Below are positions 1-5,251 of a stretch of 5,251 nt of DNA, in pieces. The notes beneath the pieces are model-generated. The model made no database searches, was not told the origin of the DNA, and saw only the letters and a program-made list of their open reading frames with translations. Source of the DNA: an uncultured Lachnospiraceae bacterium. GTDB lineage: Bacteria > Bacillota > Clostridia > Lachnospirales > Lachnospiraceae. The first letter of the stretch is position 1. Each line of letters opens with the position of its first letter. Both the position numbers and the translations under genes were made by a program. Location of the stretch: positions 1 through 5,251 of the forward strand of contig CATZPU010000106.1 in NCBI GenBank assembly GCA_958422845.1, in the 5' to 3' direction.

Positions 1-513
1 GACGAATACCTCGATGATGAATATGATGACGGTTATGAAGAATATGAAGAGGAGCGTCCGAAAAAGCGTCTTTTAAGCAAATCATACGACGAGGATTATG
101 AGGATGCGCCGAAGCAGCAGACTGCCGCTACTTTGGAATACACTGCGCCGGTCTCAAAAGCAAAGACGAAGCCGGCGAAAAGCGCAAAGATCTCCCCGAT
201 GCGTCCGAAACGCACGAGCGGCGGAATGGAGGTCTGCGTGATCAGACCGAAAAGTATGGAAGATGCGCGTGAGATCACAGAGACGCTTCTTGAGGAATGT
301 ACCGTTGTATTAAATATGGAAGGGCTTGATCTCGATATTGCACAGCGCATTATTGATTTCGCATCAGGCTCCTGTTTTGCGATCCACGGAAATCTCCAGA
401 AGATCAGCAATTACATATTTATCATCACACCGGAGAGCGTCGATATATCCGGTGACTTTCAGGAAATATTAAGCGGAGCTTTTGAAGTTCCGACGTTCGG
501 AACGAGATTTTAA
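1..513 (+). CDS. sepF: Cell division protein SepF (5'-truncated by the window edge)
   Basis: SepF is a cytoplasmic, membrane-associated partner of FtsZ that tethers and bundles FtsZ filaments at the septum in Gram-positive bacteria. The frame is open from base 1, so the start codon and the N-terminal membrane-binding helix lie outside the window; 170 residues are visible. Residues 1-36 are a D/E/Y-rich acidic stretch, residues 37-75 a Lys/Pro/Ala-rich linker, and residues 76-170 the conserved SepF core. The core shows the family pattern: VxRPKSxEDA near its start, VVLNMEGLD, AQRIIDFASG, a buried QKISNYIFIITP strand and VDISGD near the end. The core recognition is strong; the long charged linker is typical of low conservation in this family. 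The stop TAA at 511-513 is followed after one base by the ylmH ATG, suggesting coupled translation. An in-frame TTG at 133 is not the real start, because coding sequence continues upstream of it. Confidence 0.95.
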   Translation, partial: DEYLDDEYDDGYEEYEEERPKKRLLSKSYDEDYEDAPKQQTAATLEYTAPVSKAKTKPAKSAKISPMRPKRTSGGMEVCVIRPKSMEDAREITETLLEECTVVLNMEGLDLDIAQRIIDFASGSCFAIHGNLQKISNYIFIITPESVDISGDFQEILSGAFEVPTFGTRF

Positions 514-514
514 G

Positions 515-1297
515 ATGAACAGTGAAGAGCTTTTATTTGTGAAAAGGATTCAGGAACTTTCTGACACGGCGCAGCGAAGAGGCTACGTGACGTTCACCGA
601 TTTTCTGAATCTGAATGAACAGAATATTTTACATCAGACCTTACAAAAGTTTTCCTGGATAAAAGGGGAAACTTTTGGCGGTTATGAGGGAGCGGAGCGT
701 CAGATTGCAGCATTCATACCTGATGCTCTTTATATTACAGAGGATCAGGAAGATCTCTCCTGTCCCGTCTCTTATCCGATCTCATGTATCAGGATCGCGC
801 CGCGAAGCGCAAAATTTGCCGACCGGCTTACGCACCGCGATATTCTCGGTGCGCTGATGAACCTTGGCATTGAACGTTCTAAAACAGGCGATATCGCCGT
901 ATGCGAGAACGAATCGTATCTGTTTTGTTCCCCTCACTTTGCTGAACTTATATGCCGCGAGCTTACAAGGATCCGTCATACGTCCGTCGACTGTACGCTG
1001 TGTGATCTTGCAGAGTTTTCGTATCATCCGAAAACAGAAGTGATCCGCGGCAGCGTTGCTTCCGTCCGGCTTGATGCAGTCATGGCGATCGCTTTCCAGT
1101 CGTCTAGGAGCAGTCTTTTGTCCCTCGTTTCTGACGGCTGTGTTTTTATAAACGGAAGAGTGATCACAACGAATGCGTATGCTTTGAAAGAGCAGGACAT
1201 CGTATCTGTGCGCGGGCACGGCAGATTCCGCTATATTGGAGAGATCGGCGCAACGAAAAAGGGCAGGCATATGATCGAACTGGAAAAATATATCTGA
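515..1297 (+). CDS. ylmH: YlmH-family S4-domain RNA-binding protein
   Basis: This 260-residue protein matches the YlmH family in length and layout. The N-terminal and central part (about 1-175) is the YlmH-specific region, including the conserved stretch LTHRDILGALMNLGIERSK at about 105-123, followed by TGDI. The C-terminal S4 RNA-binding fold (about 182-240) carries the typical SVRLDAV, SDGCVFINGR and DIVSVRG elements. In Bacillus subtilis YlmH binds ribosomal particles and has been linked to ribosome-associated quality control; it is genetically placed in the sepF/divIVA cluster. The role here is inferred from family membership. I chose ATG 515, one base after the sepF stop, because it gives the usual family N-terminus. 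An in-frame TTG at 482 would lie inside sepF and add 11 residues with no family support. No strong Shine-Dalgarno precedes 515, so translation probably depends on ribosomes finishing sepF. Confidence 0.93.
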   Translation: MNSEELLFVKRIQELSDTAQRRGYVTFTDFLNLNEQNILHQTLQKFSWIKGETFGGYEGAERQIAAFIPDALYITEDQEDLSCPVSYPISCIRIAPRSAKFADRLTHRDILGALMNLGIERSKTGDIAVCENESYLFCSPHFAELICRELTRIRHTSVDCTLCDLAEFSYHPKTEVIRGSVASVRLDAVMAIAFQSSRSSLLSLVSDGCVFINGRVITTNAYALKEQDIVSVRGHGRFRYIGEIGATKKGRHMIELEKYI

Positions 1298-1302
1298 AAA
1301 TC

Positions 1303-1311
1303 GGGAAAGGA
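1303..1311 (+). promoter_or_regulatory. Ribosome binding site of aroB
   Basis: The purine run GGGAAAGGA ends 8 bases before the ATG at 1320, a good Shine-Dalgarno distance. It lies in the 22-base gap after the ylmH stop and supports 1320 as the aroB start. Confidence 0.75.
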
Positions 1312-1319
1312 ATACAGAC

Positions 1320-2429
1320 ATGAAAAATTATTCTTCTGAATCGAAGATAACCATAAAGACGCCGGAGAATACAGCGTATGACATCGTGCTTCGCAGTTCG
1401 TTTGACGATCTTGCAGGGGAGCTTCGGCGCATCGGATGCGGCAGCCGCCGTATATGTATCGTAACAGATTCTGTTGTAGCGTCACATTATCTTGATGCGG
1501 TAAAGGAGCTGATCGTGCCCTTAGCATCGCAGCTTGAGGTTTTTGTATTTGAGGCAGGAGAGAGCAGTAAAACGCTCGCTACCGTACTGAAGCTGTATGA
1601 GAAGCTGATCGCCTGCGGTTTTGACCGTAAAGATCTTCTGATCGCTCTTGGCGGCGGCGTTGTCGGTGATCTGACCGGATATGCTGCGGCGACGTATCTT
1701 CGCGGTATCCGTTTTATCCAGATCCCGACGACGCTTCTTGCCCAGATAGACAGCAGTATCGGCGGAAAAACGGGCGTTGATTTTGAACAGTACAAAAATA
1801 TGGTCGGGGCGTTTCATCAGCCTTCGCTTGTTTTTATCAATACGGAAGTGCTTAAGACACTTTCGGACGAACAATTCGCGAGCGGTATGGGAGAGCTTTT
1901 AAAATACGGCATCAGCCTTGACGCAGATTTTTATGAGTGGACGATCGATCATATGGGAGAGATCGAAGAGCGGGATACAGATACAGTGGCGGCGATGGTG
2001 GCACGGTGCTGCCAGCTCAAAAAGTTTATTGTAGAAGATGATCCGACGGAACAGGGAAACCGCGCTCTGCTCAATTTCGGACATACGATCGGACATGCGA
2101 TCGAAAAACTAAAGGATTTTCGATTGCTCCACGGAGAATGCGTAGCGCTCGGATACGTTGCCGCAGCATATATTTCATGGAAGCGCGGTATGATCGACGA
2201 AGATGAGTTTTATGAGATACGGGATATGAACGTCGGATTTGGACTGCCGATCTCCGTTGACGGTCTGGTATCACAGGACATCGTTGAAGCCACCAAAAAG
2301 GATAAAAAAATGGACGGCGGGCAGATACGCTTTATCCTGCTTAAGAAGCTTGGCAAAGCCTTCATTGCTTCTGACGTTACAGAGAAAGAGATGCTTGAGG
2401 CAGTAGATTTTCTGAATGCGGAAAGGTAA
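1320..2429 (+). CDS. aroB: 3-dehydroquinate synthase
   Basis: AroB converts 3-deoxy-D-arabino-heptulosonate 7-phosphate to 3-dehydroquinate, the second step of the shikimate pathway, in the cytoplasm using NAD and a divalent metal. The protein is 369 residues, normal for the family. The NAD-binding glycine motif GGGVVGDLTG is at 111-120, and the conserved PTTLLAQIDSSIGGKTGVD block is at 136-154. The expected metal ligands are E192 (MGELLKYG), H255 (NFGHTIGHA) and H271 (LLHGE); the 16-residue spacing of the two histidines matches characterised enzymes. The C-terminal DKK(M)xxGxIRFxLL block is at about 328-341. All key residues are present, so an active enzyme is expected. It sits 22 nt after ylmH and 6 nt before lspA rather than beside other aro genes, so its expression is probably tied to this division/ribosome/envelope operon. 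Confidence 0.97.
   Translation: MKNYSSESKITIKTPENTAYDIVLRSSFDDLAGELRRIGCGSRRICIVTDSVVASHYLDAVKELIVPLASQLEVFVFEAGESSKTLATVLKLYEKLIACGFDRKDLLIALGGGVVGDLTGYAAATYLRGIRFIQIPTTLLAQIDSSIGGKTGVDFEQYKNMVGAFHQPSLVFINTEVLKTLSDEQFASGMGELLKYGISLDADFYEWTIDHMGEIEERDTDTVAAMVARCCQLKKFIVEDDPTEQGNRALLNFGHTIGHAIEKLKDFRLLHGECVALGYVAAAYISWKRGMIDEDEFYEIRDMNVGFGLPISVDGLVSQDIVEATKKDKKMDGGQIRFILLKKLGKAFIASDVTEKEMLEAVDFLNAER
2421..2426 (+). promoter_or_regulatory. Ribosome binding site of lspA, inside the aroB 3' end
   Basis: GAAAGG lies in the last codons of aroB, directly before its TAA stop (2427-2429), with 9 bases to the lspA ATG at 2436. Because the site is covered by ribosomes finishing aroB, lspA translation is probably coupled to aroB translation. 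Confidence 0.65.
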
Positions 2430-2435
2430 ATATCT

Positions 2436-2945
2436 ATGAAAAAGAAAAGCAGCTTCCTGATAAGCGGAGCCGCCCTGACTGTGCTCCTTTTTATCATCGA
2501 TCAGCTTACAAAATATTTTGCAAAACTTTTTCTTGCTGGGAATAGCGGCGTGACCGTTATTCCCGGCGTTTTTCAGTTGTTTTATCTTGAAAACAGGGGC
2601 GCAGCTTTCGGAATGTTCGCAGAACGCCAGATATTTTTTATCACAGTTGCCGTTTTGATGAGCATTGTAGCTGTGTACGTTTATTACAGGCTTCCTCTGG
2701 AAAATCATTATCATCTGCTTCGTTTTATCTGTATTCTGATCATATCAGGCGCAGTCGGAAATATGGCGGACCGTCTGATCTACGGCTTCGTCATTGATTT
2801 TCTTTATTTTAAGCTGATCGATTTTCCGGTGTTCAACATTGCGGACTGCTACGTATGTATCGGCGCGGCGCTTGCCGTTTTCTCGATTCTTACGGTATAT
2901 CGCAAAGATGAATTTGAATTTCTGTTTCCGAAAAAGGAAGGGTGA
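2436..2945 (+). CDS. lspA: Lipoprotein signal peptidase (signal peptidase II)
   Basis: LspA is an integral-membrane aspartyl protease that removes signal peptides from diacylglyceryl-modified prolipoproteins. The 169-residue protein has the four expected membrane segments at about 7-26, 65-84, 94-110 and 136-154. Family motifs are all present: DQLTK (D22), ENRGAAFG (N53), GNMADR (N109, D112), VIDF and FNIAD. The catalytic aspartates are D121 and D137 by comparison with characterised LspA, where they fall in the same VxDF and FNxAD motifs. The short C-terminal tail (about 155-169) is charged and cytoplasmic. The start at 2436 follows a Shine-Dalgarno in the aroB end. The coding sequence contains a strong hairpin at 2535-2567 followed by a T-rich tract, reported separately. 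The next gene begins 8 nt after the TGA stop. Confidence 0.97.
   Translation: MKKKSSFLISGAALTVLLFIIDQLTKYFAKLFLAGNSGVTVIPGVFQLFYLENRGAAFGMFAERQIFFITVAVLMSIVAVYVYYRLPLENHYHLLRFICILIISGAVGNMADRLIYGFVIDFLYFKLIDFPVFNIADCYVCIGAALAVFSILTVYRKDEFEFLFPKKEG
2535..2583 (+). other. Terminator-like hairpin plus T-rich tract inside lspA
   Basis: The arm GCTGGGAATAGCGG (2535-2548) can pair with CCGTTATTCCCGGC (2554-2567) over 14 base pairs, two of them G-U, with the 5-base loop CGTGA. Five T residues follow at 2569-2573, and a further T-rich run extends to 2583. The shape resembles an intrinsic terminator but lies about 100 bases into the lspA coding sequence. Active translation would normally block folding, so a function is speculative; it could act in polarity when lspA is poorly translated, or be incidental. 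Confidence 0.4.
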
Positions 2946-2947
2946 GG
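2944..2947 (+). promoter_or_regulatory. Ribosome binding site deciding the rluD-type start
   Basis: GAGG overlaps the lspA TGA stop (2943-2945) and lies 6 bases before ATG 2954. The purine-rich AAGGAAGG at 2934-2941 is also upstream. Together they favour ATG 2954 over the in-frame GTG at 2942, which would have the purine run abutting it with no spacer. Confidence 0.65.
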
Positions 2948-2953
2948 AAAATT

Positions 2954-3871
2954 ATGGCAGAAGAGTTTAAAATAGAAGCGCAGCAAAGCGGTGCGCGTCT
3001 CGATAAGCTTCTCTCAGAGCTTTTTCCCGATCTCACGCGATCATATCTGCAATCGCTGATCAAAGAGGGATGTGTTACCGTAAACGGAAAAAAGGCAAAA
3101 GCAGGTCAGAAAACAGGGACGGGGGCTCTGGTATCTGTTGAGATACCAGAGCCGGAGGAGCTTTCGATCGAGCCGGAGGATATACCTCTTGATATTTTGT
3201 ATGAAGATGACGATCTGATCATCGTGAACAAACCAAAAGGAATGGTCGTTCATCCGGCGCCGGGACATTACAGCGGTACGCTTGTCAATGCGCTGATGTT
3301 TCATTGCCGCGACAGTCTGTCCGGTATCAACGGCGTGCTGCGCCCCGGTATCGTTCACCGCATCGACCGGAATACAACGGGTTCGCTCATTGTCTGCAAA
3401 AATGACGCGGCGCACCGCTTCATCGCCGACCAGTTAAGCGTCCATTCCATCACCAGAAAGTATCGGGCGATCGTACACGGAGTTCTTGGGCAGGACGGGA
3501 CGGTCAATGCGCCGATCGGACGCCACCCTCAGAACCGCAAGGAAATGGCAGTGGGCGTTCCTCACGGGAAAGAAGCGGTGACGCATTACCGCGTACTGGA
3601 GCAGTTCCGTGATTTTACGTATATCGAATGTCAGTTAGAGACAGGGCGGACGCACCAGATACGCGTTCACATGAAAAGCATCGGTCATCCGATACTCGGA
3701 GACGACGTCTACGGGCCGTCAAAATGCCCGTTTAAGCAGCTGCAGGGACAGACGCTGCACGCAATGACGATCGGTTTTATTCATCCGTCTGTGCGCGAAT
3801 ATATGGAGTTTGAAGCGCCTCTTCCGGAATACTTTACACAGCTTCTTGAAAAGCTGCGCGTCAGGTCATAA
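2954..3871 (+). CDS. RluA/RluD-family 23S rRNA pseudouridine synthase
   Basis: This enzyme isomerises specific uridines to pseudouridine in large-subunit rRNA; the exact target positions cannot be read from sequence. The protein has 305 residues, normal for RluD-type enzymes. An N-terminal S4 RNA-binding domain covers about 13-60 (ARLDKLLSEL, SLIKEGCVTVNGKK). It is followed by an acidic linker and the catalytic domain from about 80. The domain shows IIVNKPKGMVVHPAPG, the catalytic motif HRIDRNTTG with D138 as the expected nucleophile, RKYRAIVHG, and the LETGRTHQIRVHM...HPILGDDVYG block at 228-254. In Bacillus the gene after lspA is ylyB, the same family, so the position agrees. The start at 2954 is preferred over GTG 2942. 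A perfect inverted repeat sits in the S4/linker region. It is the last gene of the operon and meets a convergent lysR gene after 7 nt. Confidence 0.95.
   Translation: MAEEFKIEAQQSGARLDKLLSELFPDLTRSYLQSLIKEGCVTVNGKKAKAGQKTGTGALVSVEIPEPEELSIEPEDIPLDILYEDDDLIIVNKPKGMVVHPAPGHYSGTLVNALMFHCRDSLSGINGVLRPGIVHRIDRNTTGSLIVCKNDAAHRFIADQLSVHSITRKYRAIVHGVLGQDGTVNAPIGRHPQNRKEMAVGVPHGKEAVTHYRVLEQFRDFTYIECQLETGRTHQIRVHMKSIGHPILGDDVYGPSKCPFKQLQGQTLHAMTIGFIHPSVREYMEFEAPLPEYFTQLLEKLRVRS
3124..3153 (+). repeat. Perfect 13-bp inverted repeat (hairpin) inside the rluD-type gene
   Basis: GGCTCTGGTATCT (3124-3136) and its exact reverse complement AGATACCAGAGCC (3141-3153) are separated by the loop GTTG. The stem encodes residues about 57-67 (the end of the S4 domain and start of the acidic linker), so it is under protein-coding constraint as well. 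No T-run follows, so it is not terminator-like. Function unknown. Confidence 0.8.
3149..3180 (+). repeat. 11-bp direct repeat in the rluD-type acidic linker
   Basis: GAGCCGGAGGA occurs at 3149-3159 and again at 3170-3180, a 21-base period that keeps the reading frame and encodes two Glu-Pro-Glu units. It overlaps the 3' arm of the inverted repeat. It probably reflects a local duplication or coding bias in the linker. Confidence 0.6.
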
Positions 3872-3878
3872 AAATGAA

Positions 3879-4802
3879 CTACAGGTTGTCGCAGGAAAGG
3901 AGTTCGTCACGCACCTGTTTAAGCATAGTCAGAAAGCTTTTCGCAAAAGCGGAAAGCTGATAATCCGCTCTTGTAATCAGCATATCACAAAATAATGCAT
4001 GGCTGTCGCTGCATTTCTTTTGTACGAGTTCATTTTGCGTCAGAAATTCAGAGGGGACAGGAGACACCCACATGTATGTCGTAGGTACATTGCGCAGAAA
4101 ATCAAACTGGCTTCCACGTTCATACAGGGCGATCTGTCGGGATGAAGCGTTATCCTGCAGATTTTGTACAGGTGTCTCGTCACCGTGAATTAGTTCTGTA
4201 TATTCCTGCAGGTCTGACAGATAAATTGTATCGGCACAGGCAAGCGGATGGTGGCGCGATAATATCAGAACGTACTCTGATTCCCATATTTTCTGACAGG
4301 AAAGATCTTTCCGGCTTTGAAGCTGCAGGAGTTCTTTTTCGTAAGAATGAACGTAACGGATAATTCCAAGATCAAAGCCATGGAAAAGAAGATTATCTAT
4401 GGCGTCGGAGGTATTCGTCTCGCGGTAATTAATCTGGATCTGGGATGCATCCTGAAAATGATTGACAAACTTGGTAAATGCGTGTGTGATATAGCTCGCA
4501 CGCGGAATAGAAATATTAAAAGAAACACCATTTTGACTATGCTGTGTAAGAGCGGTTTCCATCTCATCGAGTTTTTGGAAAACCGCTTCTGCGTACTCTA
4601 TAAATAATGCTCCTTCTCTGGAAATCAGAATTCCTTTCGGCGTTCTTGTAAAAAGAGTAATGCCAAGCTCCTGCTCCAAAGCTTTGATTGATTTGCTTAA
4701 GTTCGGCTGATTCATATAGAGATTTTTGGCGGCTTGCGAGATAGATCCTACCCGGTATACTTCCAGAGCGTATTTCATTTGCTGCAACGTGATGTCTAAC
4801 AT
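3879..4802 (-). CDS. LysR-family transcriptional regulator
   Basis: A 307-residue LysR-type regulator of normal family length. The N-terminal winged helix-turn-helix spans about 5-64, with the recognisable pattern GSISQAAKNLYMNQPNLSKSIKALEQELGITLFTRT and then GxxLxxxG-like residues. A linker helix follows at about 65-90. The C-terminal part (about 93-300) is the substrate-binding-like effector domain, with the FDLGIIRY and ESEYVLILSRHHPL segments seen in this family. The ligand and targets cannot be read from the sequence. LysR proteins usually bind as tetramers and often control a neighbouring or divergent gene. Here both neighbours are poor candidates by orientation: a convergent rluD-type gene, and an upstream gene on the same strand. 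The ATG at 4800-4802 is chosen because of a clear ribosome binding site 10 bases upstream. A strong sigma-A promoter lies further upstream, so it is probably transcribed on its own. Confidence 0.95.
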   Translation of the reverse strand: MLDITLQQMKYALEVYRVGSISQAAKNLYMNQPNLSKSIKALEQELGITLFTRTPKGILISREGALFIEYAEAVFQKLDEMETALTQHSQNGVSFNISIPRASYITHAFTKFVNHFQDASQIQINYRETNTSDAIDNLLFHGFDLGIIRYVHSYEKELLQLQSRKDLSCQKIWESEYVLILSRHHPLACADTIYLSDLQEYTELIHGDETPVQNLQDNASSRQIALYERGSQFDFLRNVPTTYMWVSPVPSEFLTQNELVQKKCSDSHALFCDMLITRADYQLSAFAKSFLTMLKQVRDELLSCDNL

Positions 4803-4812
4803 AGATTGAAAT

Positions 4813-4818
4813 CCCTCC
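4813..4818 (-). promoter_or_regulatory. Ribosome binding site of the lysR gene
   Basis: On the - strand GGAGGG lies 10 bases before the ATG at 4802. It is the strongest Shine-Dalgarno in the window and fixes this start over the internal Met at residue 9. Confidence 0.8.
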
Positions 4819-4858
4819 GCATCGTTTCAGTTTTTCATCATCTTTACTTTTCAATGAC

Positions 4859-4871
4859 TTATTAGTTATAA
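4859..4871 (-). promoter_or_regulatory. Candidate LysR-type T-N11-A operator over the -10 region
   Basis: On the - strand TTATAACTAATAA fits the loose T-N11-A LysR-box pattern with 4-base dyad arms (TTAT and ATAA). It covers the -10 element, the position expected for negative autoregulation. AT-rich sequence makes such matches common by chance, so this is only a candidate. Confidence 0.25.
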
Positions 4872-4893
4872 TCCATGATAAAAAAACTGTCAA
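4865..4893 (-). promoter_or_regulatory. Near-consensus sigma-A promoter for the lysR gene
   Basis: On the - strand TTGACA (4888-4893) is followed by a 17-base spacer and TATAAC (4865-4870). The -35 is a perfect match and the -10 differs at one position from TATAAT. Transcription would begin near 4858, leaving a 5' untranslated leader of about 55 bases before the lysR ATG. It lies in the 114-base gap between the upstream gene's stop and lysR. Confidence 0.8.
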
Positions 4894-4916
4894 GTGCGCA
4901 GGGAAAAGAAGTGAGG

Positions 4917-5251
4917 TTACTGTTTTTTGCAGGTGTAGGAAAATTCTGCAGGTTTTAGAAGAGAATGATTCACAATACTAATATCATCGGCATGCCCGTA
5001 GCTTGATCCACAGGTGAGCGATAGTTCTTTCGTTTCTCCTTCATGGATTATCACAGAATCGGGTTCGTTACAGTCAGGATGTCCTGTCCATGTTCCATTA
5101 AATATATCATAGGCAAAGTGATGGAATACAATGTCTCCATGTTTTGCCTCTATCGTGCAGAGATATTTTCCCGGCGAAAGTGTTAGGTCTGAACTGGCAC
5201 CAAAAGGAAAGAGAGCCGGATGCAGCCGTGTATTTGTATGATTTTGTGACA
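4917..5251 (-). CDS. Unrecognised protein, C-terminal part (5' end off the window)
   Basis: An open - strand frame of 110 codons enters from the right edge and ends at TAA (4917-4919); its start is outside the window. The visible residues have natural protein composition and no internal stops. Alternating hydrophobic and polar segments such as GKYLCTIEAKHGDIVFHHF and a GETKELSLTC strand suggest a beta-rich domain. There are four cysteines, at visible residues 31, 60, 80 and 107, with the last close to the C terminus. That even number and the polar, aromatic-rich, Gly/Asn-rich composition suggest a secreted or surface domain with possible disulfides or metal binding, but this is inference. No membrane segment or LPXTG-type anchor is seen in the visible part. 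I do not recognise the family. It is on the same strand as the lysR gene, 114 nt upstream, and no terminator is apparent between them. Confidence 0.7.
   Translation of the reverse strand, partial: SQNHTNTRLHPALFPFGASSDLTLSPGKYLCTIEAKHGDIVFHHFAYDIFNGTWTGHPDCNEPDSVIIHEGETKELSLTCGSSYGHADDISIVNHSLLKPAEFSYTCKKQ

Noticed and set aside
482..514. TTG at 482 as the ylmH start
   Set aside because: It lies inside the end of sepF and adds 11 basic residues not typical of the family; ATG 515 gives the normal YlmH N-terminus.
782..1321. Long antisense open frame opposite ylmH
   Set aside because: It is fully opposite a well-supported gene, has an unconvincing Arg/Cys/His-rich composition and no family motif.
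2271..2714. Antisense open frame opposite aroB and lspA
   Set aside because: It spans the junction of two well-supported genes and has no recognisable domain; it is a shadow of their codon use.
2942..2953. GTG at 2942 as the rluD-type start
   Set aside because: The purine run abuts it with no spacer, while ATG 2954 has GAGG at 6 bases and starts directly before the S4 domain.
3935..3958. Hairpin GCTTTT-CGC-AAAAGC as a terminator for the convergent genes
   Set aside because: The stem is only 6 bp and AT-rich, no T-run follows on either strand, and it lies within the lysR coding sequence.
4564..4893. - strand open frame overlapping the lysR 5' end and promoter
   Set aside because: It overlaps the lysR helix-turn-helix coding region in another frame and has no ribosome binding site or motif.
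4881..4902. T-run after CTG...CAG as a terminator of the unknown - strand gene
   Set aside because: Only about 3 bp could pair, and the T-run is the spacer of the lysR promoter.
1..5251. CRISPR arrays, tRNA/rRNA genes, insertion sequences, phage genes
   Set aside because: No spaced direct repeats, cloverleaf-like sequence, transposase motifs or terminal inverted repeats were seen on either strand.

Overview
The window looks like a chromosomal segment of a low- to mid-GC Gram-positive bacterium of the Firmicutes, most likely class Clostridia and plausibly Lachnospiraceae. This rests on the gene order sepF-ylmH-(aroB)-lspA-rluD-type, strong AGGAGG-like ribosome binding sites, and protein sequences resembling the clostridial versions of these families. 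The taxonomic call is inferred from gene content, not from a marker-gene comparison.

Left part (1-3871, + strand): five closely packed genes that read as one operon. They are the 3' part of sepF (cell division; its start lies off the window), ylmH (S4-domain RNA-binding protein), aroB (3-dehydroquinate synthase), lspA (lipoprotein signal peptidase) and an RluD-type 23S rRNA pseudouridine synthase. The gaps are 1, 22, 6 and 8 nt, with no internal terminator between genes, so co-transcription and translational coupling are likely. The operon mixes division (SepF), ribosome/RNA functions (YlmH, RluD), envelope maturation (LspA) and aromatic amino-acid precursor synthesis (AroB). DivIVA, which often follows ylmH in Firmicutes, is absent here, and aroB occupies that position.

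Right part (3879-5251, - strand): a LysR-family regulator converges on the rluD-type gene with only 7 nt between stop codons. It has a near-consensus sigma-A promoter (TTGACA, 17 nt, TATAAC) and a good Shine-Dalgarno. Upstream of it, also on the - strand, is the C-terminal 110 residues of an unrecognised, probably extracytoplasmic protein with four cysteines. This gene runs off the right edge.

I see no phage, insertion sequence, CRISPR array, tRNA/rRNA or clear novel system. The most notable unexplained signals are two strong hairpins inside coding sequence: one in lspA, followed by a T-rich tract like an intrinsic terminator, and a perfect 13-bp inverted repeat in the rluD-type gene. The unknown cysteine-containing partial gene is the third.
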